From positions 234,084-298,083 of the forward strand of contig BDDD01001484.1 of the NCBI GenBank assembly GCA_001972305.1: a DNA stretch of 64,000 nt, given 5' to 3'. The notes under the pieces are model-generated. The model saw nothing but the letters and a program-made list of their open reading frames with translations, did not search any database and was not told the DNA's origin. Numbering within the stretch: position 1 is the stretch's first letter; each line of letters opens with the position of its first letter. Origin of the DNA: Cephalotus follicularis. Its lineage: Eukaryota > Streptophyta > Magnoliopsida > Oxalidales > Cephalotaceae. Shown one piece after another: positions 32,042-44,940 of the stretch. The translations under genes and the position numbers were made by a program.

Positions 32042-35000
32042 ATGGACCGAAGGAGAACACACGCTAGGGCTAGAGCTGTTGGAGCCAATGCCCCTGAGGA
32101 AGCGAACGTTCCACAAGGGTTGAATGTTCCCCAAGATGACAGAGATCCGATGGCCCTAATTGCGGACTATTTTCAGCAACAGATGGCCTTTAATAGGGCT
32201 AATATGGAGGAGATGCGCCAGTACAACACGAAAGCTCGACCGCAACATAGGGCTTCCGACCACTGCCTGGGGGGTGGATGGTAACCCGACTGGGAGAGAT
32301 ATTGAAAAGTTCATGAGGTTGAATCCACCCAGTTTCCGGGGGAACTTGATACTACTGTTGCTGAGACATGGCTGCGGGACCTGGAGAAAATCTTTGAAGT
32401 GATGGACTGTACTGACACTCAAAAGCTGAAGTTTGCAGTGTACCGCCTATGGGGTGAGGCCACTCATTGGTGGGAAATGGCCAAAGCAAAATGGGAATCA
32501 CAGATACTGGACAACACTTGGGACAGATTCCAGACGGAGTTCTTGGGGGCTTATGTTCCGCGTATTGAGCAAGAGTGACGAGAGACGGAGCTCTTGGAGT
32601 TGCGACAGGGAGAGATGACTGTGGCTGAGTATCAAGCAAGGTTCATGGAGCTGGCTAGACATTCACCTTATCTGCTAGCTGATGAAGCGAAGAAGATACG
32701 AAGATTCCTGAGAGGTCTGCGACCGGATCTTCGGTCAAGGATTAGAGCTATGGAGCTGGGGACTTTTGTGGAGGTTGCTCAGAAAGCAAGACTGTTGGAG
32801 ACAATATCCAGTGAAGACCGGGCGGAGAGAGCTCGCGCCCAGCAAAGTAAACAGAGTCCTACACAGTCCCGACCGGCATCGTCAAAATGGCAAGATGGTG
32901 GTTCTCTGACAAAGTCATCTAAGAACAAGTCTCAACAGACAGCTTCACAGGGTACTCCCAGCCAAGGGAGTAATGCTAGATCCGGAGGTTGCTATTATTG
33001 TGGTCGTACAGGCCACCAGCAGAAAGATTGCTAGAGGTTCAATGGTTGGTGCCTGAGGTGCGGGGCACCTGGTCACTCAGTAAAGAACTATCCGAAGAGT
33101 TCTACTACAGCGCCTACTGGGCCGGGGAGTAGTGGTGGTGCAACGGTGGGACCATCATAGAGGAAGGACACCGGCAAGGGTATCGCAAAATGTAGAGTTT
33201 TTGTACTTGCTCAGACAGAGGTTCCAGAATCGACTTCTGTTGTTGGAGGTACTCTGTACATATATGGTTTTTCTGCTAGAGTATTGATGGATTCTGGAGC
33301 ATCGCATTCTTTTATATCTGCACGTTTTGCATCTTGCTTCGATGTCACCCCTGACTGCATGTCATATATACTTGACGTGAGTACACCGACCGAGACTTCA
33401 ATGTACACTGACTTCGTATATAGAGGTTGTGAGATGTCTATGGCAGGCATTCCCTTGTATGCAGATTTGATAGTGCTGCCTATCCGTGACTTCGATGTTA
33501 TATTGGGGATGGATTGGCTATGAACTGAAATTGCAGTTGCAAGATCTGATCGATAAGGGTTTTATTCGACCTAGTGTTTCTCCGTGGGGTGCGCCTGTAC
33601 TGTTTGTCAAGAAGAAAGATGGGTCGATGAGACTCTGCATCGACTACAGAATGTTGAACAAGGCAACTATCAAGAACAAGTATCCTTTACCCCACATCGA
33701 GGAGTTGTTTGACCAGTTGCAAGGATCAAGGGTATTTTCCAAGCTCGACCTGAGGTCAGGTTGTCACCAACTGAGAGTAAGGGAAGGAGACATTGAGAAG
33801 ACTGCGTTCCGGACACGGTATGGTCATTACGAGTTCTTGGTGGTGCCGTTTGGTGTTACCAATGCACCAACAGCTTTTATGTCATTGATGAATGACGTAT
33901 TCCGACCATACTTGGACCAATTTGTTGTGGTATTTATCGATGACATACTGGTATATTCAAGTAGTGAGGAGGAGCACACTCATCATCTGAGGCTAGTATT
34001 GCAAGTTCTCAGAGAATATCAGCTGTACGCCAAGTTTGGCAAGTGTGAATTCTTTCTTGATCATGTGATCTTTCTCGGTCACATCGTAACTGGGGAAGGC
34101 TTGAGAGTGGATCCGACAAAGACTGAAGTGGTAAGAGACTGGCCACAACCGACGAACGTGACGGAGGTGCGCAGTTTCCTTGGACTGGTAGGGTATTACA
34201 GGATGTTCATCCAGATCTTTTCAAGGATAGCCGAGCCCCTGACTAGACTGGCCCAGAAGAAGACCCCTTTTGTCTGGGACGAAGACTGTGAAGCTAGCTT
34301 CCGTGAACTGAAGGATTGGTTAGTTTCTGCTCCTGTCTTGGCATTACCTGATGGTAATTAGGGCTTTGCGGTCTACAGTGATGCATCATGTAGGGGTTTG
34401 GGCTGTGTATTGATGCAGCGAGGCAGAGTGATTGCATATGCATCCAGGAAGCTAAAGCCGTTTGAAGAAAACTACCTGACTCATGACCTCGAACTTGCAG
34501 CTATTATCTTCGCCCTTCAGAAATGGAGGCACTATCTTTATGGGGCGCAGTTTTAGATCTTTACCGATCATAAGAGTTTGAGGTACCTGTTTTGTCAGGA
34601 CACACTGTACATGAGGTAGCGCAGGTGGGTAGAATTTTTTAATGATTATGATTGTAGTGTTCAGTACCACTCGGGGAAAGCGAATGTAGTCGTTGATGCC
34701 TTGAGTCGCAAGGCTATGGTTGCCAGTGCGATGGTGTCGCAATGGAAGATGTTAGAAGACTTCCAAGAGTGGTCTCTGTTCAATCAGTCACCGGGAATCT
34801 TTGTGACCGACATGCGAGTACAGCCTGTGTTACTGGATCACATCAGGGATGCACAACCACACGATCCAGAGTTGCAACAAATTCAGGAAAACCTGGACTC
34901 GGAATCCAATTTTCGAGTACATGCTGATTGTATTCTTAGATTTCGGGGACGTGAGTGTCTTCCGAATGAACCAGGGTTGAAGAATGAGTTACTTCGCGGG

Positions 35001-35852
35001 GCTCATAAATCTCTGTACAACATTCACCCTGGTAGCACTAAAATGTATCAAGATATGAAGAAGACTTACTGGTGGCCTGGCATGAAACGAGAGATCACCG
35101 AGTATAAGGCAAGGTGTTTAACTTTCCAGACAATCAAGGCTGAGCACCAAAGACTGGTAGGTATGCTACAGCCTTTACCAATTCCAGAGTGGAAGTGGAA
35201 CATGTTACAATGGATTTTGTTTTGGGTTTTCCTTTGACTCAGAACCGTCACAACGCCGTGTGGGTTGTCGTGGATAGACTCACCAAATCATCCCACTTTC
35301 TGCCTACACACGTTACCGGTTCTCCGAGCAAGCTAGCTCATTTGTATGTGAAGGAGATAGTGAGGATACACGGTGTTCCAGTCAGTATCGTATGTGATAG
35401 AGATGCCATCTTCACTTCCAACTTCTGGAAGAGGTTTCAGACAACTTTCGGGACGAAGTTAAATCTGAGTACTACCTTCCACCCTCATACCGATGGCCAG
35501 TCTGAGCGTACCATCCAGACCTTGGAGGATATGCTACGGGCTTGCATTATTGACTTTGCTGGTACTTGGGAGGATCACATTCCTTTGATACAGTTCTCTT
35601 TTAATAAAATCTATCATTCCAGTATCGGCATGGCACCGTTTGAAGCACTGTATGGGAGGAAGTGCAGATCTCCTGTATGTTGGGATGAGGTCGGGGAGCG
35701 ACCTTTACTCGGGACTGAATTAGTGGAGGAAACTTCGGAAAAGATTAGGATGATCAAAAAGAAGCTGCTTGCTTCTCAGAGCTGGCGGAAGAGCTATACG
35801 GACAGTGTCAAGAGGAGGCCTTTGACCTTCAGTGTGGGCGATCATGTGTTCG
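32042..35852 (+). pseudogene. E12: Tekay-type gag-protease-RT-RNase H-integrase, split by E13
   Basis: Gag starts at ATG 32042. A 1-nt gain near 32272 and a 1-nt loss near 32330 cancel out, so most of gag stays in frame. Stops lie at 32576, 33032 and 33158. The first zinc knuckle is intact and the second has lost its last cysteine (SVKNY). The protease keeps DSGAS (about 33291). A deletion of about 360 bp at 33521 removes the protease-RT linker and shifts frame. RT has FIDDILVYS (about 33940-33965). RNase H (33990-34600) has stops at 34359 and 34552. Integrase follows with both aspartates and the glutamate (SERTIQ, 35504) intact. A frameshift lies near 35195. Cut at 35852 in the integrase C-terminus and resumes at 44941. 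Confidence 0.9.
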
Positions 35853-36924
35853 TATAACACCCAGAAATTTCATGTGTTGTAATTTCACAACGTAAATGTA
35901 CTTTATTTGTGGAATTAATAAAATGATGGATTTTTCGAATTTGATGATGTTTTCCCAAACTCTGATGATGTAGAATTTGGAATCCAATTGTTAGAGGGAT
36001 GTTAAAAGTGTAGTTTGGTTAAATGGCACAGTTTTGAGGTTAAAGCACCGACCCCTGGACTTATCGCGTTGACGCTTAAGCCATTGAAACGCACGTTTAA
36101 ACTCAACACACAAGCACCAATGCCTGCATGTAAACATCGACGCTTTGAGGCGTGCTCTGCGTACACATAAACAACTCAAAGACATGGCGCACGAAGGTAT
36201 GTTCAAGCCACTCTTCAGGCGCCTCAGCTGCATTTCAAGACATGTTAACCATGCAGCAAGGCTTTGGGCATGCACCAAAACTTGTCCATAGCCTTGGTCA
36301 TGCAAATGGTTAGTGTCACCTCCACCTGCAATGACAGAATGTTATGAAGAAAACAACAAGACCTGGAAAAGGAAAAAAAAATGGGAAAAGGAGCCTAGGA
36401 GGTGTATGCAGTAAACCAGAGACGGGGAGAGGTGTGTTACCAGCATAAAGCACCTCCCACTCTATCCTACTTCTTGCTGGAACATCTGGGACAAGAGAAA
36501 GGAGGGACACAGTGAGGATTCATAGTGAGAAAGCTCAAACTCCATTGTTGAGCAAAGGAAGCTTGGAGCTTGCACACCAACTGCTAGGACGAACCAGGGA
36601 GCCTTGAAGTCGTACCTGGGACTCAAAGTGACTGGTAGGCTACTAAAAGAGGTGGACTTTCGGCTTCTAACTTGAGGCAAGAGGTAGGGGAAGCCATAAT
36701 TGTATTTTGTGTTCAATACTTAGTGTTTGTTCAGTGATGTTCATGCATGAATTTCATGGTTTGATGATCCGTATTTTGTCACTGAAATGATTCTACCTTG
36801 TACTGGGTGTGTCACATGATATTGCATGACCGTTTTCTGTGCTTTATACCTGTTGGAATGCATGTTATATGCATGGAAATGTCACTGTTTAGCCATGTCG
36901 TGAGGTAGAAGATGACCCCTGCTT

Positions 36925-37110
36925 GAAACCGTCGATGACTAAGTAATGACCGTTGATGCTTAATACTCTGAACTGCGTTTTATATGTCGCATTGCGCTAA
37001 ACGTCGACATCTAAGGGAGGAGGTATCGACGCCCAGACACTGAAAGCGCTGACGCTAAGGGACTAAACGACGACGCTTAAGGCACATAAGCGTCGATGCC
37101 TGAGGAATAA
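36925..37110. repeat. TCGA-type array in E13 LTR
   Basis: Sites such as CGTCGACATCTAAG, AGCGTCGATGCC and CCGTCGATGACTAAG. The typical arm is CGCTTAA rather than GTCTTT. The 3' LTR copy is at 43425-43625, where several sites are closer to the GTCGACGCTTAA consensus. Confidence 0.8.
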
Positions 37111-38008
37111 ACGCCGACCCTTTAGAGTCCTGTTTGGACAGTTTTACGATTTTGATGCCCGACGATCCCATTTCGCTTAGGATGCATTAGAGCATTTGTA
37201 TGCATTGCATATGCATTACTTACTGCCTGTTCTTGACTGTCTATAGATTGACTATGATTTCTAAGTATCGTTACTTTAGAAATGCTTATATGAGTTGGAA
37301 CTATTATGTTGAAAACGAAAATATAAGATGAGTGTTATTATATTTTTGAACATATTGGGGAAGCAATTTCCGCTTACTGAAACTGTTTAAAAGTATTTCT
37401 GTTACTGAATATGTATATTTCAAATGTTTATAACCTTCAAAAACCTTTTGAAATGAACTGACTGTGGTCGATCTAAACGATCACTACTGTACTGTTACTG
37501 CACTGTCTACTGTTTGACGCATTGTTTTCTCTATGAAATTCTATGTGATTGTGCTTGAGCCACTGGTTGCATGGCGGAGGCTGCCAGCGCCGGCTAGTGG
37601 TAGGGTTGACCTAGGGGCCAGGAGTATGGCTGGGTGACTCACTGTACTATACTGTTGCCTCGCTCGGCCGCCTAGAGTAGGGACCAGAGTGGGAGTGTAG
37701 CGTGGGGCCAGGAGTTGGCGGCGTTACATATACTGCCTGATTGTTGTGGTCCTTATGGACATACTGTACTGTCTGTTGGTCATTTTCGGACATTACTGTG
37801 ACTGTGGATGTGATACTGGCTGGATCACTACTGTACTGTTCTTGCATACATATATTTTCTTATATAAGTACCCACTGATATTTTATTGTATTGCTAAAAT
37901 ATATATATTCCTCATATATATATGTAAACTGGTATTTCCTGCACTGCATCTTTCATGCATACATTACATGACATGTATCTAATGTTGACCCCGAGCTACT
38001 TTTATGAC

Positions 38009-38033
38009 TTAGCCGAGTGAGGACAAAGGCTAA
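38009..38033 (+). promoter_or_regulatory. Conserved LTR stem-loop, E13 5' copy
   Basis: TTAGCC, GAGTGAGGACAAA loop, GGCTAA. The 3' LTR copy at 44515-44539 is identical. Confidence 0.7.
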
Positions 38034-38438
38034 TCCCCTACTTTAAAGATTGATGCAGTGGACCGGTGCTGGACTGGCAGGGACAAAGAACAAGTTGTTA
38101 TGATGTTTTGTTCTGGGTTTTACTTCCTCATGTTTTGTAGTAAACCGAGCTTGTTTATGGACCAATGTGTTGTACTTATGGTTTTGTTAATGATGGGATT
38201 TAACCTTGTATTGTGATCACGCTCCGTTTTGTGGGCTATTATCAATGACAGACTTGTTTTGGGTAGCGTGTAGTATGGGATGCACGCTACGAGTTTACAG
38301 CTTATGAATTTTTATGCTTCCGCAACTGACATCTTGCTTCAAAGGTTAGATTTTATGGTTTTTACATGAGCTGTATTTATGTGTTAATTGCCTTACCGCT
38401 TTAATATTGCCTTGTCGATAAACGGGGTGTGACAACAG

Positions 38439-38450
38439 TGGTATCAGAGC
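38439..38450 (+). promoter_or_regulatory. Primer-binding site of E13 (tRNA-iMet)
   Basis: TGGTATCAGAGC, 5 bp after the LTR end. Confidence 0.9.
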
Positions 38451-38546
38451 ATATTCCGTATATGCTTAGCTAGGACATTTTCTTTGGCAATTAATGAATT
38501 GTTTTCCTAAAGTCATGACTAACCGTCAACCTTCTTATAGGGACCA

Positions 38547-39670
38547 ATAGACCGAAGGAGAGCACGTGCTAGGGCTAGAGCTGTTGGAGCTAATGCCCTG
38601 AGGAAGCAAACATTCCACAACGGATGAATATTCCCCAAGATGACAGAGATCCGATGGCCCGTATTGCGGACTATTTTCAACAATAGATGGCCTTTAATAG
38701 GGCTAATGCAGAGGAGATGCGCCAGTACTACGCGCAAGCTCGACCGTAACATAGGGCTCCCGATCACTGCCTGGGGGAGGATGGTAACCAGTTTGGGAGA
38801 GACATTGAAAAGATCATGAGGCTGAATCTGCCCAGGTTTTGGGGGGAACTTGCTGCTACTGTTGCTGAAAGATGGGTACAGGACCTGGAGAAAATCTTTG
38901 AAGTGATGGACTGTACTGACACTCAAAAGCTGAAGTTTGCTGTGTACCGCCTATGGGGTGAGGCCCCTCATTGGTGGGAAATGGTCAAGGCAAAATGGGA
39001 ATCACAGAGACTGGACAGCACTTGGGACAGATTCCAGACGGAGTTCTTGGAGACTTATGTTTCGTGTATTTTGCAAGAGCTACGAGAGACGGAGCTCTTG
39101 GAGTTGCGACATGGGGAGATGACTGTGGCTGAATATCAAGAAAGGTTCATGGAGCTGGCCAGACACTCACCTTATCTAGAAGCTGATGAAGAGAAGAAGA
39201 TTCGGAGATTCCTGAGAGGTTTGCGACCGGATCTTCGTTCGAGAATTAGGGCTATGGAACTAGGGACTTTTGTGGAGGTTACTCAGAAAGCAAGACTGTT
39301 GGAGATGATATCCAGCGAATATCGGGCTGAGAGAGCTCGCGCACAACAGAGTAAACAGAGTCCTACACAGTCCCGACCGACATCATCCAAATGGCAAGAT
39401 GGTGGATCTCCGACGAAGTCGTCAAAGATAATGTCTCAACAGACAGCTTCACAGGTTACTCCTAGCCAAGGGAGTAATGCTAGATCCGGAGGTTGCTATT
39501 ATTGTGGTCGTACAGGCCACCAACAAAAAGATTGCTGGAGGTTCAATGGTTGGTGCTTGAGGTGCGGGGCACCTGGTCATTCAGTGAAGGACTGTCCGAA
39601 GAGTTCTGCTACAGCGCCTACTGGGCCGGGGAGTAGTAGTGGTGCGGCGGCGGGATCGTCACAGAGGAAG
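38547..39670 (+). pseudogene. E13: gag
   Basis: Gag forms the particle that packages element RNA. The start codon is ATA at 38547 where its relatives have ATG. A 1-nt loss near 38593 shifts frame, and stops TAG 38684 and TAA 38747 follow, both explicable as C-to-T changes in glutamine codons. From 38816 the frame is open for some 300 codons: capsid-like region, conserved RFMELARHSPYL segment, then zinc knuckles CYYCGRTGHQQKDC and CLRCGAPGHSVKDC (39494-39594), both complete. A 1-nt loss near 39685 disconnects it from protease. Without these lesions gag and pol share one frame, as in the relatives. Confidence 0.9.
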
Positions 39671-42600
39671 GACACTGGCAAGGCATCGCAAAAGGTAGAG
39701 TTTTTGTACTTGCTCAGACAGAGGTTCTAGAGTCGACTTCTGTAGTTGGAGGTACTCTGTATATATATGGTTATTCTGCTAGAGTATTGATGGATTCTGG
39801 AGCGTCGCATTCTTTTATATTTGCACGTTTTGCATCTTGCTTAGATGTTACCCCTGACTGCATGTCATACATACTTGATGTGAGTACACCGACCGAGGCT
39901 TCTATGTATACTGATTCGATATATAGGAGTTGTGAGATGTCTATGGCAGGCATTCCCTTGTATGCAGATTTGATAGTGCTGCCTATCCGTGACTTCGATG
40001 TTATATTGGGGATGGATTGGCTATCAGCACACCGTGCTTGTATGGATTTCTATAATAAAACTGTGGATTTGTGTCTGTACGACGGAATGACATTTCAGTT
40101 CAAGGGAGACAAAGGGTTCTCGACACCGATCATATCCTTTATTCGAGCATCGAGATACCTAGAGGAGGGATGCGAGGGATATTTGGCCTATGTGATTGAT
40201 CGGAGGAAAGAGAAAAGTTTGAGCTTGGAGGAAATTCCAGTCATGTACGAATTTCCAGATGTATTTCTTGATGACTTGGGATCTTTGCCACCGAAAAGAA
40301 ATATGGAGTTTGTTATCGATCTTATACCAGGTACAGCTCCTATTTCTAAAGCACCATATAGAATGGCCCCTGCAAAATTGAGGGAACTGAAATTGCAGTT
40401 GCAAGATCTGATCGATAAGGGTTTTATTCGACCTAGTGTTTCTCCGTGGGGTGCGCCTGTACTGTTTGTCAAGAAGAAGGATGGGTCGATGAGGCTCTGC
40501 ACCGACTACAGAATGTTGAACAAGGCAACTATCAAGAACAAGTATCCTTTACCCCGCATCGAGGAGTTGTTTGACCAGTTGCAAGGATCAAGGGTGTTTT
40601 CCAACCTCGACTTGAGGTCAGGATATCACCAACTGAGAGTAAGGGAAGGAGACATTGAGAAGACTGCCTTTCGGTCACGGTATGGTTGTTACGAGTTCTT
40701 GGTGATGCCGTTTGGTGTTACCAATGCACCGACAGCTTTTATGTCATTGATGAATGACGTATTCTGACCATACCTGGACCAGTTTGTTGTGGTATTTATC
40801 GATGACATACTGGTATATTCGAGGAGTGAGGAGGAGCACGCGCATCATCTGAGGCTAGTATTGCAAGTTCTCAGAGAACATCGGTTGTACGTAAAGTTCG
40901 GCAAGTGTGAGTTCTGGCTTGATCATGTGATCTTCCTTGGTCACATCGTGTCTGGGGAAGGCTTGACGGTGGATCCGTCAAAGACTGAAGTGGTACGAGA
41001 CTGGCCACAACCGAAGAATGTGACAGATGCACAGTTTCCTTGGATTGGCAGGGTATTATAGGAGGTTCATCCAGAACTTTTCAAGGATAGCCGAGCCCTT
41101 GACTAGACTGATCCAGAAGAAGACCCCTTTTGTCTGGGACGAAGACTATGAAGCTAGTTTCTGTGAACTGAAGGATCGGTTAGTTTCCGCTCCTGTCTTG
41201 GCATTACCTGATGGTAATGAGGGCTTTGCAGTCTACAGTGATGCATCAGGTAAGGGTTTGGGTTGTGTATTGATGCAGCGAGGCAGAGTGATTGCATATG
41301 CCTCGAGGAAGCTAAAGCCATATGAAGAAAACTACCCGACTCATGACCTGGAACTTGCGGCTATTATCTTCGCCCTTCAGAAGTGGAGGCACTATCTTTA
41401 TGGGGCGTAGTTTGAGATCTTTACCGATCACAAGAGTTTGAGGTACCTGTTTTGTCAGGACACACTGAACATGAGAGAGCACAGGTGGGTAGAATTCTTT
41501 AATGATTACGATTGCAGTGTTCAGTACCACCTGGGGAAAGCGAATGTAGTCGTTGATGCCTTGAGCCGCAAGGCTATGGTTGCCAGTGCAATGGTGTCAC
41601 AATGTAAGATGTTAGAAGACTTCCAAGAGTGGTCTCCGTTCAATCAGTCACCGGGAATCTTTGTGGTTGACATGCGAGTATAGCCTGTGTTACTGGATCA
41701 CATCAGGGATGCACAACCACACGATCCGGAGTTGCAACGAATTCGGGAGAAACTAGACTCGGATTCTGATTTTTGAGTGCATGCTGATGGTATTCTGAGA
41801 TATCGGGGACGTGTGTGTCTTCCGAATGAACCAGGGTTGAAGAATGAGTTACTTCGCAGGGCTCATAAATCTTTGTACAACATCCATCCTGGTAACACTA
41901 AAATGTATCAGGATATGAAGAAAACTTACTGGTTGCCTAGCATGAAACGAGATATCGCCGACTATGTGGCAAGGTGTTTGACTTGCCAGACAGTTAAGGC
42001 CGAACAGCAGAGACCAGCAAGTTTGCTACAACCTTTACCGATTCCAGAGTGGAAATGGGAACATGTTATGATGGATTTTATTTCGGGTTTCCCTCTCACT
42101 CGGAACCGTCACAACGTCGTGTGGGTTGTCATGGATAGACTCACTAAATCAGCACACTTTCTGCCTACACACGTTACTGATTCTGCGAGCAAGCTAGCTC
42201 GTTTGTATGTGAAGGAGATAGTGAGGCTACACGGTGTTCCAGTCAGCATTGTATGTGATAGAGATTCCATCTTCACTTCCAACTTCTGGAAGAGATTTCA
42301 GACAGCTTTCGGGACGAAGGAGAACCTGAGCACTGCCTTCCACCCTCAGACCGATGGGCAGTCTAAGCGTACCATCCAGACCTTGGAGGATATGCTGCGG
42401 GCTTGCATTATTGATTTTGCTGGTACCTGGGAGGATAACATTTCTTTGATAGAGTTCTCTTATAATAACAGCTATTATTCCAGTATCGGCATGGCACCGT
42501 TTGAAGCACTGTATGGGAGGAAGTACAGATCTCCTGTATGTTGGGATGAGGTCGGGGAGCGACCTTTACTCGGGACTGAGTTAGTGGAGGAAACTTCGGA

Positions 42601-43035
42601 AAAGATCAGGATGATCAAAAGGAAGCTGCTTGCTGCTCAGAGACGGCAGAAGAGCTATGTGGACAGTGTCAAGAGGAGGCCTTTGACCTTCAGTGTGGGA
42701 GATCATGTGTTCTTAAAGGTCTCACCATGGAAGGGCGTGCAAAGGTTTGGGAGAAAGGGAAAATTAGCTCCTCGCTACATTGGTCCTTTCAAGATTTTTG
42801 AGAGAGTTGGGGAGGTAGCCTACCAGCTTGCCTTACCTCCTGCACTGTCAAATGTGCACGACGTCTTTCATGTATCTATGCTGAGGAGATATATCCCGGA
42901 CCCATCACATGTCCAGGATCATGATACTATTCCGATGCAAGCTGATCTATCTTGTGAGGAGTTGCCTTAACGGATCCTAGATTGGAAGACGCAGATTTTG
43001 AGGAACCGAGCCATCTCCATGGTCAAGGTTCAATG
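39671..43035 (+). pseudogene. E13: protease-RT-RNase H-integrase, chromodomain truncated
   Basis: The protease DSGAS is intact (39792-39806). RT spans about 40330-40990 with FIDDILVYS at 40795-40821. RNase H (41100-41560) has [11 protein letters not shown]. Integrase (41780-42700) has HHCC and two aspartates (MDF, about 42073; CDRDS, about 42255), but the catalytic glutamate is lysine: the codon at 42365-42367 is AAG in SKRTIQ. The GPY/F module is present. The chromodomain begins (RILDWKTQIL) and is cut at 43035 by the truncated 3' LTR. Stops: TGA 40765, TAG 41408, TAG 41681, TGA 41774, TAA 42968. A 2-nt loss near 41033 is the only frameshift after protease. It is the most complete element here, but not functional. 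Confidence 0.92.
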
Positions 43036-44940
43036 GCAAAACTCCATTGTTGAGCAAAGGAAGCTTGGAGCTTGCACACCAACTGCTAGGACGAACCAGG
43101 GAGCCTTCAAGCCGTACCTGGGACTCAAAGTGACTGGTAGGATACTAAAAGAGGTGGACTTTTGGCTTCTAACTTGAGGCCAGAGGTAGGGGAAGCCATA
43201 ATTGTATTTTGTGTTCAATACTTAGTGTTTGTTCAGTGATGTTCATGCATTAATTTCATGGTTGGATGATCCGTATTTAGTCACTGAAATGATTCTACCT
43301 TGTACTGGGTGTGTCACAGGATATTGCATGACCGTTTCTTGTGCTTTATACCTGTTGGAATACATGTTATATGCATGGAAATGTCACTGTTTAGCCATGT
43401 CGTGAGGTAGAAGACGACCCCTTCTTGAAACCGTCGATGACTAAGTAATGACCGTCGACGCTTAATACTGTGAACTGCGTTATATATATCGAATTGTGCT
43501 AAACGTCGACGTCTAAGGGAGGAGGTATCGACACCCAGACACTGAAAGCGCTGACGCTAAAGGACTAAACGGCGACGCTTAAGGCACATAAGCGTCGACG
43601 CCTTAGGAATAAACACCGACGCTTTAGAGTCCTGTTTGGACAGTTTTACGGTTTTGATGCCCGACGATCCCGTTTCGCTTAGGATGCATTAGAGCATTTG
43701 TATGCATTGCATATGCATTACTTACTGCTTGTTCTTGACTGTCTATAGATTGACTATGATTTCTAAGCATCGTTACTTTAGAAATGCTTATATGAGTTGG
43801 AACTATTATGTTGAAAACGAAAATATAAGATGAGTGTTATTATATTTTCGAACATATTGGGGAAGCAATTTCCGCTTACTGAAACTGTTTAAAAGTATTT
43901 CTGCTACTGAATATGTATATTTCAAATGTTTATAACCTTCGAAAACATTTTGAAATGAACTAACTATTGTCGATCTAAGCGATCACTACTGTACTGTTAC
44001 TGCACTGTCTACTGTTTGACGCACTGTTTGCTTTGTGAAATTCTATGTGATTGTGCTTGAGCCACTGGTTGCATGGCGGAGGCTGCCAACGCTGACTAGT
44101 GGTAGGGTTGACCTAGGGGCCAGGAGTATGGCTGGGTGACTCACTGTACTGTACTGTTGCCTCGCTCGGTCGGCTGGAGTAGGGACCGGGGTGGGAGTGT
44201 AGCGTGGGGCCAGGAGTTGGCGGCGTTACATATACTGCCTGACTGTTGTGGTCCTTATGGACATACTGTACTGCCTGTTGGTCCTTTTCGGACATTACTG
44301 TGACTGTGGATGTGATCCTGGCTGGATCACTACTGTACTGTTCTTCCATACATATATTTTCTTATACATGTACTTACTGATATTTTACTGCACTGCTAAA
44401 ATATATATATTCCTCGTATATATATATATATAAACTGGTATTTCCTGCACTGCATCTTTCATGCATACATTACATGACATGCATCTAATGTTGACCCTGA
44501 GCTACTTTTATGACTTAGCCGAGTGAGGACAAAGGCTAACCCCCTACTTTAAAGATTGATGCAGTGGACCAGTACTGGACTGGAAGGGACAAAGAACAAG
44601 TTGTTATGATGTTTTGTTCTGGGTTTTACTTCCTCATGTTTTGTAGTAAACCGAGCTTGTTTATGGACCAATGTGTTGTGCTTATGGTTTTGTTAATGAT
44701 GGGATTTAACCTTGTATTCTGATCACGCTCCGTTTTGTGGGCTATTAGCAATGACGGACTTGTTTTGGGTAGCGTGTAGTATGGGATGCACGCTACGAGT
44801 TTATAGCTTATGAATTTTTATGCTTTCGCAACTGACATCTTGCTTCAAAGTTTAAATTTTACGGTTTTTACATGAGCTGTAATTATGTGTTAATTGCCTT
44901 ACCGCTTTAATATTGCCTTCTCGATAAACATGGTGTGACA
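43036..44940 (+). mobile_element. E13: 3' LTR, 5'-truncated
   Basis: It starts within the LTR at a position equal to 36536 of the 5' LTR, so about 680 bp of LTR, the polypurine tract and the end of pol are deleted. CAAACTCC is present at both edges of the deletion. It ends GGTGTGACA at 44940 and E12 coding resumes at once. Contains the TCGA-type array (43425-43625), a donor-like GTAGGGG (about 43182) and the stem-loop (44515-44539). Confidence 0.9.
44515..44539 (+). promoter_or_regulatory. Conserved LTR stem-loop, E13 3' copy
   Basis: Identical to the copy at 38009-38033. Confidence 0.7.

Larger units (their letters stand above)
35853..38434 (+). mobile_element. E13: 5' LTR
   Basis: A 2582-bp LTR starting TATAACACCC (first dinucleotide TA, not TG) and ending GGGTGTGACA. 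From 36536 on it matches the 3' LTR with only a few per cent difference by eye. It carries TCGA-type sites in CGTCGACGCTTAA form (36925-37110), a donor-like AGAG/GTAGGGG at 36683 and the stem-loop at 38009-38033. It is inserted in the integrase of E12 with no clean target duplication. Confidence 0.88.
36684..38540 (+). other. Predicted leader intron of E13
   Basis: Donor-like AGAG/GTAGGGG pairs with a GACTAAC branch word, pyrimidine tract and ATAG ending at 38540, just before the mutated gag start. Confidence 0.45.
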
